Assembly (NCBI RefSeq): GCF_900112185.1
Contig: NZ_FOKP01000015.1
Coordinates: 83,971 to 147,970 of the forward strand
Source of the DNA: Allobosea sp. CRIB-10
Lineage (GTDB): Bacteria; Pseudomonadota; Alphaproteobacteria; Rhizobiales; Beijerinckiaceae
DNA: 64,000 nucleotides
Direction: 5' to 3'
The position numbers and the translations under genes were made by a program. Of this stretch, positions 8,717 through 20,290 are shown piece after piece. Position 1 is the stretch's first letter; every line of letters starts with the position of its first letter. A model generated the notes under the pieces. That model saw only the letters and a program-made list of their open reading frames with translations, was not told the DNA's origin and ran no database searches.

Positions 8717-9460
8717 TCAATGGCCGAGATAGGCTTCGATCACGGCCGGATTGGCGCGGACCTCGGCCGGGGTGCCCTCGGCCAGGACCTTGCCTTCGGC
8801 CAGCACGATGACGCGCGAGCACAGCGACATCACGAAATCCATGTTGTGCTCGATCACCACGAAGGTTGCGCCCTGCTCGGCATTGATGGCGCGCAGGCGC
8901 TCCTTGAGATCGCCCAGCATGGTGAGATTCACGCCGCCGGCCGGCTCGTCGAGCAGGACGAGGCGCGGCCCGGCCATGAAGGCCATGGCGGCGTCGAGCA
9001 GCTTCTGCTGGCCATAGGAGAGCCCGCCGGCCTTGGCGTCGGCAAGGTGGCCGAGCTTGAAGAAGCCGATCATCTGCTCGGCCTTGGCCGAGAGCCCGGC
9101 ATCGCGCGGCCCGAAGAAGCGCGAGAGCATGGTGCCCTCATGCTCCTGCCCGGCCAGGATCAGGTTCTCGCGCACCGAAAGCTCTGGGAAGACCTGCAGC
9201 AGCTGGAAGGTGCGGCTGACGCCGAGCCGGTTGAGCTCGGAGGGACGCATGTTCGTGACGTCGCGGCCGTCGAGCTTGACCGCGCCATCGGTCGGCTCGA
9301 GCTGGCCGAGGATGCAGTTGAACAGAGTCGACTTGCCGCAACCATTCGGGCCGATGATGCCGAGGATCTCGCCTTCGTTGACCTTGAAGGAGACGCCGTT
9401 CACCGCCTTGATGCCGCCGAAGGCCTTGTGCAGGTTCAAGACTTCGAGGACCTGGTTCAT
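8717..9460 (-). CDS. Branched-chain-type ABC transporter ATP-binding protein (LivG-like)
   Basis: 247 residues from ATG 9460 (MNQVLEVLNLHKAFGG). Walker A GPNGCGKST, ABC signature LSYGQQKLLD, Walker B LVLLDEPAGGVN and the switch His (VVIEHNMDF) are intact. The C-terminal extension typical of LivG (ending PAVIEAYLGH) is present. The start codon overlaps the livM stop by 4 bp (ATGA), indicating translational coupling. Partner of the adjacent LivF ATPase. Confidence 0.93.
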   Translation of the reverse strand: MNQVLEVLNLHKAFGGIKAVNGVSFKVNEGEILGIIGPNGCGKSTLFNCILGQLEPTDGAVKLDGRDVTNMRPSELNRLGVSRTFQLLQVFPELSVRENLILAGQEHEGTMLSRFFGPRDAGLSAKAEQMIGFFKLGHLADAKAGGLSYGQQKLLDAAMAFMAGPRLVLLDEPAGGVNLTMLGDLKERLRAINAEQGATFVVIEHNMDFVMSLCSRVIVLAEGKVLAEGTPAEVRANPAVIEAYLGH

Positions 9461-10470
9461 CGGGCGCCCCCCTTCTTGCCGGTGAGCTTCGCCCAGCCGC
9501 GTTCGAGCAGGCCGCTCATGCCCTGCGGGCAGGCGATCAGCAGCAGCATGACGATCGCCGCGAAGATGATCAGGTAGAGCGAGCCGGCAAAGCGCAGCCA
9601 TTCCGGCAGCACGACACCGAGCAGAGCCCCGATGAACGGGCCGAGCAGGTAGCCGGCGCCGCCCGCGACCACCATCAGCAGCAGGAAGAAGCTCTGCGAC
9701 AGCGAGAAGGGCGAGGGGTCGATGAACTCGACCAGCGGCGCATAGAGCGCTCCGGAAAAGCCCGCATAGGCCGAGCCGATGGCGAAGGCGAGCAGCGTGT
9801 ACATGCGGGTGTCGATGCCGAGGCTCGCGGCGCGGATCGGGTTCTCGCGCAGCGCCGTGAAGGCGCGGCCCCAGGGCGAGCGGATCATCCACCAGAGCAC
9901 GACGGCGAGCAGGAAGGTGACCACGACGACGAAGCGGTGGAAGGCCAGAGCGCCGTCGAGCTTGAGCCCGAAGAAGCTCGGCCGCGGGATGTTGGAGAGG
10001 CCGAAGACGCCGCCGGTCAGCCATTGCTCGTTGCGCAGGACGAGCCAGATCAGCGTCGAGAAGGCGAGAGTCACGAAGGCGAGATAGTGCGCCTTGACCC
10101 TGAGCGCCGGGAAGCCGAGCACGAGGCCGACCGCGAAGGTGAGCAGGCCCGAGATCGCGAAGGAGGCGTACCAGTTGAGCCCGACCTTGCTGGTCAGCAG
10201 CGCCGTCGCATAGGCGCCGATGCCCATGAAGGCGGCCTGCGCCAGCGACTTCAGGCCGGCATAGCCGAGGGTCAGGTTGAGCCCCATCACGGCGACGCTC
10301 ATCACCAGCCAGAGCGAGAGCACATAGGTGCCGTAGCGGCCCATGCCTGATGGTGCGAACCAGAGGATCACCGCGGCGGCGGTGAGCGTCAGCAGCGTGC
10401 CGTCGACGAAGCCGGGCAGGGGCAGGCGGCGTGCCGCCGGGGTGGCGCTGTGGGTGGCGGGCGCGGTCAT
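9457..10470 (-). CDS. Branched-chain-type ABC transporter permease (LivM-like)
   Basis: 337 residues from ATG 10470 (MTAPATHSATPAARR). Eight to ten membrane segments and the LivM motif around LTLGYAGLKSLAQAAFMGIGAYATALL. An open frame extending to 10875 is only the livH gene read in another frame. ATGA overlaps couple it to both LivH upstream and LivG downstream. It forms the membrane channel with LivH. Confidence 0.92.
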   Translation of the reverse strand: MTAPATHSATPAARRLPLPGFVDGTLLTLTAAAVILWFAPSGMGRYGTYVLSLWLVMSVAVMGLNLTLGYAGLKSLAQAAFMGIGAYATALLTSKVGLNWYASFAISGLLTFAVGLVLGFPALRVKAHYLAFVTLAFSTLIWLVLRNEQWLTGGVFGLSNIPRPSFFGLKLDGALAFHRFVVVVTFLLAVVLWWMIRSPWGRAFTALRENPIRAASLGIDTRMYTLLAFAIGSAYAGFSGALYAPLVEFIDPSPFSLSQSFFLLLMVVAGGAGYLLGPFIGALLGVVLPEWLRFAGSLYLIIFAAIVMLLLIACPQGMSGLLERGWAKLTGKKGGAR

Positions 10471-11345
10471 ACCCGGCGCTCCTCTTTGCGGCCCATCAGG
10501 CCTTCCGGCTTGACGAGGATGACGATGACCAGGAGCACGAGCGGCACGGCGAGCCGGTAGGAGGTCGAGATGTAGGCCGCGGCCATGCTGTCGACGATGC
10601 CGACGATCAGCCCGCCGACCAGGGCGCCGCGGACCTGGTTGAAGCCGCCGACGATCGCCGCGATGAAGGCGAACAGGCCGATCACCTCGCCATTGGAGAA
10701 CTTCGCCAGGTAGATCGGCGAGATCAGCACCGAGGCGACGACGGCGAGCGCCGCATTGATCACGAAGGTCAGCAGCACCATGCGCTCGACCGGTATGCCG
10801 AGGATGCGCGCCACCGTCGGGTTCTGCGCGGTCGCCTGCATCTGGCGCCCGAGCTTCGTCCCGCCGACGAACCATTGCAGCAGGCCGATGACGGCGAAGG
10901 CGACCGCGATGATCGCGACATGCTGCAGCGAGATCGCCGCGCCGAACACCGAGATCGTCTCGGTCGGCACGAAGGAGGGGAATTTCTGCGCCTCGGCCGA
11001 GAAGCCGTCCTTAGCACCTTCCTTCATGATGATCGACAGCGCCATGGTGGCGATGGCGAGCGGCAGGACGCCGTGCCGGATCATCGGATCGACCACTGCG
11101 AGCTTGAAGCCGACGCCGAAGATCAGGATGAAGGCGGCGATGCCGATCAGCGCTCCCAGCCAGATCGGCGCGCCGAAGAGCTTGATCGCGAGCAGCACCA
11201 GCACCGCCGGCAGCATGACGAACTCGCCTTGGGCGAAGTTGATCGTCTGCGAGGTCTGCCAGACCAGGGTGAAGCCGATTGCGGCGAGGGCATAGATCGC
11301 GCCCGTGGCGATGCCGGCGATGAGATAGGCGAGGAATTCGGCCAT
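10467..11345 (-). CDS. Branched-chain-type ABC transporter permease (LivH-like)
   Basis: 292 residues, about eight membrane segments. The N-terminus (AGIATGAIYALAAIGFTLVWQ then INFAQGEFVML) is the classic LivH signature. First permease of the importer, 4-bp overlap with livM. It is separated from the binding-protein gene upstream by a 226-bp gap that holds a large palindrome, which may help set a lower expression of the membrane components relative to the binding protein. Confidence 0.93.
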   Translation of the reverse strand: MAEFLAYLIAGIATGAIYALAAIGFTLVWQTSQTINFAQGEFVMLPAVLVLLAIKLFGAPIWLGALIGIAAFILIFGVGFKLAVVDPMIRHGVLPLAIATMALSIIMKEGAKDGFSAEAQKFPSFVPTETISVFGAAISLQHVAIIAVAFAVIGLLQWFVGGTKLGRQMQATAQNPTVARILGIPVERMVLLTFVINAALAVVASVLISPIYLAKFSNGEVIGLFAFIAAIVGGFNQVRGALVGGLIVGIVDSMAAAYISTSYRLAVPLVLLVIVILVKPEGLMGRKEERRV

Positions 11346-11383
11346 GGCGGTGTCTCGCTCGTTTGGCGCGTCGAAAGCAGGTT

Positions 11384-11553
11384 CTTCCCTTCTCCCCTTG
11401 CGGGAGGAGGTGGCCTGAAGGGCCGGATGAGGGGTCGCTCAGGTCTATCCGGCGAACGCCATATCCGACGCGATGAAAGTTGCGAGCGTTGCGCGACCCC
11501 TCATCCGTCTCGGCTTCGCCGAGCCACCTTCTCCCGCAAGGGGAGAAGGGAAG
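11384..11553. repeat. Large palindromic repeat, family B
   Basis: Outer arms start CTTCCCTTCTCCCCTTGCGG (11384-11406) and match as reverse complement at 11531-11553. Inner arms GCGACCCCTCATCC and GGATGAGGGGTCGC are nested inside. It lies between the solute-binding gene and livH in the same operon. This type of REP-like element is common in Hyphomicrobiales genomes. Only one copy was noticed in the window. Confidence 0.8.
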
Positions 11554-11571
11554 GGTCGCGGCTCGCCGGCC

Positions 11572-12708
11572 TTACGGGTTGATCTTCGGCAGCGTCGCCG
11601 TGATCACCTGCTTGCCGTCCTTGACCTCGGCGAGGAAGCTCTCGCGGTCCAGGTCGCCGTTCTTCTCGATCGTGGTCTCGATCAGGATGCCCGGTTCGTC
11701 CGAGGTCTTGATGGTGGCGCCGCGCAGCGTGTCGGCGACGCCCTTCTTGTCGAACTTCTTCTGTTTCTCGGTCGCCCACTTCACCATATAGACGGCCATG
11801 TAGCCCTTCAGGCCGTTATGGTCGGAGGCGTAGTTGTACTTCGCCTGGAACTTCTTGCCGAACTCCTGGAAGGCCGGGATCGGCGCGTCGATCGAAAGGC
11901 CGACATGGCCCTTGACGCCGTTGGCGGCATCGCCCGCGAGCTCGATCACCTTGGCGCCGAGCAGGGTGGTCTCGCCGACCATCGGCTTGGCGATGCCTTG
12001 CTGCTTGGCGGCGCGCAGGAAGCGGGCGCTCTCCTCCTCGTTCAGATAGACGAAGATCGCGTCGGCATTGGAGTTCTTGACCTTGATCGCGTCGGCGGCG
12101 AAGTCGGCCTGGCCCTGCTCGGTCGAGACGTCGACCGCGAGCTTGATGCCGGCTTTCTCCAGCTCCGGGATGATCGCGTCGCGGCCGCCCTTGCCGAAGT
12201 CGTTGTTGACCCAGACGACGGCGACCGAGCCGGCCTTGACCGTGTCCTTCAGATATTTGGCGATCTTCGGCATCGCCGCGCTCTGGCTGAGCGAGGTCCG
12301 GAACAGGTACTGGTTGCCCTGCTTGGTCAGGCCGGCCGCCTCGCCGCCGACGAGCTGCGCAATCTCGGCGCGCTGGGCGATCTGCATGGAGGCGCCGATC
12401 GGGCCGGAGAAGACCGGGCCGAGCACGGCATAGGTGCCCTCGTCGATGGCGCGCTGCACCGCGGCGCGGGTGTTGCCCGGATTGGTCTGGGTGTCGTAGT
12501 GGACGATCTCGATCTGCTTGCCGAGGATGCCGCCCTTGGCGTTGATGTCGGCGACGGCGAGGTCGATGCCGTTCTTCCAGTTGGTGCCGGCGGTCGCGCC
12601 CGCACCCGAGAGCTCGACGACGTCGACCAGCTTGACCTTGTCCTGCGCCAGGGCGGGCAGGCTGACGGCCATGCCGAGCGCGGCAGCGATGATCCAGTGC
12701 TTCTTCAT
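11572..12708 (-). CDS. ABC transporter substrate-binding protein (LivJ/K type)
   Basis: 378 residues. ATG 12708 follows GGAGGAG; the frame extends to 12723 but that GTG lies in the ribosome site. Sec signal peptide MKKHWIIAAALGMAVSLPALAQ (cleavage after about residue 22), then a two-lobed Peripla_BP_6 fold beginning VKLVDVVELSGAGATAG. It captures the ligand in the periplasm and hands it to LivHM. Position directly after aroE points to shikimate/quinate or a related compound as ligand (inference). Confidence 0.92.
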   Translation of the reverse strand: MKKHWIIAAALGMAVSLPALAQDKVKLVDVVELSGAGATAGTNWKNGIDLAVADINAKGGILGKQIEIVHYDTQTNPGNTRAAVQRAIDEGTYAVLGPVFSGPIGASMQIAQRAEIAQLVGGEAAGLTKQGNQYLFRTSLSQSAAMPKIAKYLKDTVKAGSVAVVWVNNDFGKGGRDAIIPELEKAGIKLAVDVSTEQGQADFAADAIKVKNSNADAIFVYLNEEESARFLRAAKQQGIAKPMVGETTLLGAKVIELAGDAANGVKGHVGLSIDAPIPAFQEFGKKFQAKYNYASDHNGLKGYMAVYMVKWATEKQKKFDKKGVADTLRGATIKTSDEPGILIETTIEKNGDLDRESFLAEVKDGKQVITATLPKINP

Positions 12709-12774
12709 GTTCGTCTCCTCCACTTGTCCTTTAAGTTTCTTTATCCCCGCCCGGTGCTGTCCGGGTCGTCTTGC

Positions 12775-13659
12775 TCACGTGGCGCGGCCGGTTCCCTCGC
12801 GCGCCGCGATCACGGCGTCGAAACTCGCGCCGATCACCGTCTCTGACGCCTCCAGCCCGGTGAACAGCCGGAAGGCGTCGACCGCTTGATGGATGGCGAG
12901 CTCGCGCCCGGTCATCACCGTCGCGCCGGCTGCCTGCGCCGTCTTCAGGAACGGTGTCCAGAGTGGGTTGTAGACCGCGTCCGCCACCCATTGCGAGGCG
13001 TGGATCGCCCGCGCTTCGATCGGCATGTCGCGGTTGGGCAGCATGCCGATCGGCGTGCCATTGACGATGCCGGCGGCGCCTTCGGCTGCAGCTTCCGCGC
13101 TGTCGAAGATCGCGATCTGCGCCCGCCCGCCGATGGCGGCGGCAAGCGCTTCAACCTTGCCGCGATCGGTGTCGTAGAGTCCGAGCCGGCTGACGCCGCT
13201 GCCGGCGAGCGCAAAGGCGATCGCCTTGCCGACGCCACCGGCGCCGATGATCGCGACCGGCTTGTCGCGATCCTGCCGGCCGAGCCGGCGATAGGCGGTG
13301 GCGAAGCCGGAGGCGTCTGTGTTGTGGCCGACCAGTCTGCCGTCGTCGACGACGACGGTGTTGACCGCGCCCATCGCCGCAGCCTGCTCCGACAGACCGT
13401 CGAGCAAAGGCACGACCGCTTCCTTATAGGGGAAGGTGACGTTGATGCCGGAGAAACCCAGCCGGCGTACGCCGTCGAGCATGGCGGCGAGATCGTCGCG
13501 CCCGGCGCCGGCGACCTCGATCAGATGGTAGTGGGCTTCGATGCCGGCTGCCCGCGCCGCCGCTTCCTGTGCCGCAGGCGTCGCCGAATGGGCGATCGGC
13601 GAGCCGATCAGCCCGAGCAGAACCCGCTTGCTCTTCCTGGCGGTGACGATGGCCGACAT
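12775..13659 (-). CDS. aroE: Shikimate/quinate dehydrogenase (AroE family, probably catabolic)
   Basis: 294 residues. Substrate loop GSPIAHSATPAAQ, catalytic Lys79 (NVTFPYKEAV) and Asp115 (GHNTDASGF) are intact. The Rossmann loop GAGGVGKAIAF is followed by LYDTDRGK: an acidic Asp163 at the end of beta-2 in place of the basic NRT/R patch of NADP-dependent AroE. That indicates NAD use, as in quinate/shikimate dehydrogenases working in the oxidative direction. Product 3-dehydroshikimate feeds the QuiC enzyme at the end of the same operon. GAAGGGA precedes ATG 13659. Confidence 0.9.
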   Translation of the reverse strand: MSAIVTARKSKRVLLGLIGSPIAHSATPAAQEAAARAAGIEAHYHLIEVAGAGRDDLAAMLDGVRRLGFSGINVTFPYKEAVVPLLDGLSEQAAAMGAVNTVVVDDGRLVGHNTDASGFATAYRRLGRQDRDKPVAIIGAGGVGKAIAFALAGSGVSRLGLYDTDRGKVEALAAAIGGRAQIAIFDSAEAAAEGAAGIVNGTPIGMLPNRDMPIEARAIHASQWVADAVYNPLWTPFLKTAQAAGATVMTGRELAIHQAVDAFRLFTGLEASETVIGASFDAVIAAREGTGRAT

Positions 13660-13731
13660 TCCGGTCCCTTCGGGCGCCCGTCTTGGCAGGCTTCCTCAAT
13701 CGCTCCGACATAAACCGATTTGAACTGCTAA

Positions 13732-13752
13732 CGCGATAACCAATTTATCGCG
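13732..13752. promoter_or_regulatory. Inverted repeat upstream of aroE, candidate LysR operator
   Basis: CGCGATAA, 5 bases, TTATCGCG: a perfect 8-bp dyad about 75 bp upstream of the aroE start, in the only gap before the shikimate operon. Further GATAAC (on the minus strand, 13768-13773) adds a third half-site. LysR activators bind such interrupted dyads at about -65. The assignment to the adjacent LysR is inference. Confidence 0.45.
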
Positions 13753-13775
13753 AATACCTAACCTGATGTTATCTT

Positions 13776-14690
13776 TCAGGGCGAACGTACCAGCCTTGGT
13801 CCGACCACAGCGTTCATTTCCTCGCGCAGCAGCTTCACGAAGGTCTCGGCATAGAGCGAGAGCGCCTTGTCGTTCTTCATCGCGACATAGGTCTGGAAAT
13901 GGGTCGGTTCCTCGATCGGGATCGTGGCGATGCCCTGCATCGAGCCGTGGGCGACGGTGAACTGGTCGATGATGGCGATGCCGAGCCCGGCCCGGACCAG
14001 CGAGCAGACCGTGGTGCCGAAGCGGGCCTTGATCGCCATCTCGTAGCGCAGGTTCTGGCGCTGGAAGATCTCGCTCATGATCCGGCCATAGGGGTCGTTC
14101 GGATCGATGCCGATCAGCGGATGCTGGACGATCTCGCGGGCCGAGATGCTGCTGTAGCCAGCGAGCGGATGGCCTTGCGGGACGATGCAGAGCAGCTCGC
14201 CCATGGCCAATGGCATGAAATCCAACCCGGGATGATCGAGCTTGTAGCTCATCGCCACGATCTCGCCCTTGCCGAGCAGGAGATAGTCGAGCGCCTCCTC
14301 GATCTTCAGGATGTTGATGTCGATGCGCAGGTCGGGATGCTTGCGCCGGAGGCGCTCGATCGCGCGCGGCACCATGACATGGCAGATGCTCGGCACCGAG
14401 CCGAGCTTGAACTCGACATCGCCGCCGCGCTCGATCCGGGCCAGCATCGAGTGGAGGTCGTCGACCTTGCGGTAGACGCCGTTGATCTGCTCGAAGATGT
14501 CCTTGGCCTCCGGCGTCGGCACGTAGCGGCCGTGCCGGCGCTCGAACAGCTTGAGCTTGAGCGTGCGCTCGGTGTGCTTCATCAGCCGGCTGATGCCTGG
14601 CGCCGAGACGTTGAGCAGCTTCGCCGCACCGGCGATCGTGCCGGTGATCATGATCGCCCGGATCACCTCGATCTGGCGCAGCGTGAGCAT
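13776..14690 (-). CDS. LysR family regulator, probable activator of the shikimate operon
   Basis: 304 residues. N-terminal HTH: MLTLRQIEVIRAIMITGTIAGAAKLLNVSAPGISRLMKHTE. The effector domain covers about 95-295, with the conserved AGLGIAIIDQ turn. Its sequence style (VSAPGISR, GRYVPTPEAKDIF) is the NocR/OccR-like group rather than the CatM type. It is encoded on the same strand immediately upstream of aroE with 116 bp between them, so it may be read through or regulate aroE from the dyad in that gap. Confidence 0.88.
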   Translation of the reverse strand: MLTLRQIEVIRAIMITGTIAGAAKLLNVSAPGISRLMKHTERTLKLKLFERRHGRYVPTPEAKDIFEQINGVYRKVDDLHSMLARIERGGDVEFKLGSVPSICHVMVPRAIERLRRKHPDLRIDINILKIEEALDYLLLGKGEIVAMSYKLDHPGLDFMPLAMGELLCIVPQGHPLAGYSSISAREIVQHPLIGIDPNDPYGRIMSEIFQRQNLRYEMAIKARFGTTVCSLVRAGLGIAIIDQFTVAHGSMQGIATIPIEEPTHFQTYVAMKNDKALSLYAETFVKLLREEMNAVVGPRLVRSP

Positions 14691-14841
14691 GGATGGCGGT
14701 TCCTCGCCGGCTTCCTGGCGGTAGCGGAGGCGAGCGGCGCGGGCCTGTCAAGACGATACACATTGTCCGTTGGGGCTGATTGACTTCGGCGCTTTTACCC
14801 GTCACTTGACCGTAGGTCGTCGATGGCTCCGGGGGATCGAT

Positions 14842-15297
14842 ATGGCGGACCAGGCTCACCCGGCGGCGCCGCATCATCTGCCGTCGTTCATAACCGCTCC
14901 GGGCGGCACGGATGTCCTGATGGTCGTCGCGGCGATCATTCTGCTCGCTGCCGTGCTCGGTGTCGGCCTGCTCTTTCTGCGCCTCCACACCTTGCCGGAG
15001 CGCATGGCGCACAAATCGCACAAGCTGCAGTTCGAGATTGTCGCCGTGCTCGGTTTGCTCGCCTTGTTCACGCATGTGCATATGTTCTGGGTGATCGGCC
15101 TGCTGCTCGCTCTGATCGACGTCCCCGACTTCACGGGCTTGTTCGGCCGCATGGCCGGCTCGCTCGAGAAGATTGCCGGCATCGCGCCCGGCCGAGGCGG
15201 CGATGCGGCGTCCGACGTGGAGCATGGCATCGCCCCGCCTGAGAGTGAGCCGCCGTCTGCGCCAGTCGTGGCTGCTGCCCCGGCCGGCCGGCACTGA
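14842..15297 (+). CDS. Small two-TM membrane protein, partner of HlyD-like adaptor
   Basis: 151 residues from ATG 14842 (GGGGGATCG upstream); the ORF from 14770 has no ribosome site. Two hydrophobic segments (about residues 24-45 and 65-90), a His-rich start (HPAAPHHLP) and a Pro/Ala-rich cytoplasmic tail. It is next to a HlyD-type adaptor with a 10-bp gap, an arrangement like the E. coli YiaW-YiaV and YibI-YibH pairs (DUF3302 small membrane protein plus adaptor). Function unknown. The family assignment is by arrangement and general look, not by a defined motif. Confidence 0.65.
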   Translation: MADQAHPAAPHHLPSFITAPGGTDVLMVVAAIILLAAVLGVGLLFLRLHTLPERMAHKSHKLQFEIVAVLGLLALFTHVHMFWVIGLLLALIDVPDFTGLFGRMAGSLEKIAGIAPGRGGDAASDVEHGIAPPESEPPSAPVVAAAPAGRH

Positions 15298-15307
15298 GGA
15301 GGGGGCG

Positions 15308-16540
15308 ATGCTCGAACTGCTCGTCTGCGCGCTCTTCACTATCGTCCCCGATTACCTCTATCGCCGCTATGGCCAGGGCAAACGGCTGGGCAAGGAGATC
15401 ACGCTCTATTCGGTCTGGTTCGAATTGCGCTGGGGCATCGTCACCTGCGTGATGCTGACGGTCGGGCTGATCACGGTGATCTTCTACAACCACCCCTCGA
15501 CGACATCAGCGACAGTGTTCTTCCGCAGCGTCCCCATCATCTCCGAGACGAACGGCCGGGTCGCGCAGGTTCACGTCGGCACGAGTGAGAAGGTGGAACA
15601 GGGCGCGCCGATCTTCACGCTCGACAGCACCAGCCAGCGAGCGGCGGTCGAAACGGCGCGACGCAAGCTCGCGGAGGTCGAGGCCGAACTGGTGGTCGCA
15701 AAGGCCGATATCCTGACCTTCGACGGCAAGATCCAGGAAGCCAGGAGCTCGCTGCAGCAGGCCTTGGACGAACTGCAGACGAAGCGCGAACTGAGGCGGC
15801 GCAACGACGACATCGTCGCAACCCGTGAGATCGAGAAACTCGAGAACCTCACTGCCGGGCGCGAGGCAGCGCTTGCGGCGACGATGGCATCGCAGGTGGC
15901 TGCCCAGACGAAGATCTCGACCCTGCTTCCGGCCGAGCGCGCCAGCGCCGAGGCCGCGCTGGCGCAGGCCGAGGTCGAGCTGAGCAAGACCGTGGTGCGG
16001 GCCGGCTTCAACGGGCACATCGAGCAGTTCACGCTGCGGCCCGGCGACATCGTCAACCCGTTCATGCGCCCGGCTGGCGTGATCATCCCGGAAGAGGCTG
16101 GCCGTGGCCGGCTTCAGGCCGGTTTCGGGCAGATCGAGGCGCAGGTGATGAAGGTCGGCATGGTCGCCGAAGTCACCTGCATCTCGAAGCCCTGGACGGT
16201 GATCCCGATGGTGGTGACCGGTGTGCAGGACTTCATCGCTGCCGGTCAGGTCCGCAGCGGCGACCAGCTGATCGACGCTCAGCAGGTGGTGCGGCCGGGA
16301 ACGATCCTGACCTATATGGAGCCGCTCTATCCGGGCGGGCTCGACGGCGTGACGCCTGGGTCGAGCTGCATCGCCAACGCCTACAGCAACAATCACGACA
16401 TCATCGCCGACAAGAACACCGGTACACTACGCCGGATCGCCCTGCACGCGGTGGACGCCGTGGGGCTGGTGCACGCAATTCTGCTGCGCATCCAGGCGCT
16501 GGTGCTGCCGATCAAGACGCTGGTCTTCAGCGGGCACTGA
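15308..16540 (+). CDS. HlyD/EmrA-type membrane fusion protein (YibH/YiaV-like)
   Basis: 410 residues from ATG 15308 (GAGGAGGGGGCG upstream). A single membrane anchor (about 41-60) is followed by a periplasmic lipoyl/barrel-sandwich half (VPIISETNGRVAQVHVGTSE), a long coiled-coil hairpin (about 115-240), the second lipoyl half (VVRAGFNGHIEQFTLRPGD) and a beta-barrel. There is an unusual hydrophobic C-terminal helix (LVHAILLRIQALVLPIKTL), as in YibH/YiaV. No ABC, MFS or RND partner gene lies nearby, so it is an orphan adaptor working with the small membrane protein or a distant transporter. Confidence 0.82.
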   Translation: MLELLVCALFTIVPDYLYRRYGQGKRLGKEITLYSVWFELRWGIVTCVMLTVGLITVIFYNHPSTTSATVFFRSVPIISETNGRVAQVHVGTSEKVEQGAPIFTLDSTSQRAAVETARRKLAEVEAELVVAKADILTFDGKIQEARSSLQQALDELQTKRELRRRNDDIVATREIEKLENLTAGREAALAATMASQVAAQTKISTLLPAERASAEAALAQAEVELSKTVVRAGFNGHIEQFTLRPGDIVNPFMRPAGVIIPEEAGRGRLQAGFGQIEAQVMKVGMVAEVTCISKPWTVIPMVVTGVQDFIAAGQVRSGDQLIDAQQVVRPGTILTYMEPLYPGGLDGVTPGSSCIANAYSNNHDIIADKNTGTLRRIALHAVDAVGLVHAILLRIQALVLPIKTLVFSGH

Positions 16541-16573
16541 GCTCGGCGGACGGGGCTCCTGGTCCTGGGCAGG

Positions 16574-16849
16574 TCAGCGGCGTCGCTCCGGCCGACGAGA
16601 TATGGCCTGCCGGGGCGGTGTCTGCTGGCTGGCCGTCGTCCCCGATCGAAATGCTTCGATATTGGCCGAGCCATCGCGTATTGCCGCACCCATGCCGCCG
16701 TCATGCATCATCTTGTAGTTCTCGAGCTGGGCGTCATGGATGCAGCCATCCATCCGGTTGCAGGCGGCAGCGGGGCCGGCCGACAGGCTTGCGGACAAGG
16801 CGATGATGGCCAAGGCGGCGAATGCGCCGGCGGTGACCCGTGGGATCAT
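16574..16849 (-). CDS. Small secreted protein of unknown function
   Basis: 91 residues. Start ATG 16849 (MIPRVTAGAFAAL) preceded by GGAG 8 bases upstream; a longer frame to 17101 is a shadow of the aspartate decarboxylase gene. A clear Sec signal peptide (hydrophobic core AALAIIALSASLSAG, cleavage near AAA-C at about 30-32) leads to a short mature region with two Cys (CNRMDGC) and a basic Pro/Arg tail. I do not recognise a family. It starts 33 bp after the decarboxylase stop and could be its operon tail. Confidence 0.6.
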   Translation of the reverse strand: MIPRVTAGAFAALAIIALSASLSAGPAAACNRMDGCIHDAQLENYKMMHDGGMGAAIRDGSANIEAFRSGTTASQQTPPRQAISRRPERRR

Positions 16850-16881
16850 CGGCGTTCTCCACGGTCGTCTGGCGTTGCGAT

Positions 16882-20180
<3,299 letters not shown>

Positions 20181-20243
20181 AAGCGCTTCCCACGCAGCGA
20201 AGTCTGCGGAAACCAACTCGTCTGCTTGCTGTTATTGACTTAA

Positions 20244-20290
20244 ATTATAATCTCTTTGATTGTACCGATGTATACTAAGCAACCGAAGCG
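20244..20290 (-). promoter_or_regulatory. Candidate promoter of aspT-asdA
   Basis: Reading leftward, a perfect TATAAT (20249 to 20244) lies about 65 bp before the aspT start in an AT-rich patch. The preceding stretch contains GTATAC and GTACAA half-sites (about 20262-20280), reminiscent of FCD-GntR operators. A convincing -35 hexamer is not visible, so activation or a GntR-controlled start is likely. Confidence 0.4.

Noticed and set aside
9461..10024. Extended LivG frame reaching 10024 and the similar LivM extension to 10875
   Set aside because: The extra parts are the neighbouring liv genes in the wrong frame. The ATGA overlaps give the real starts.
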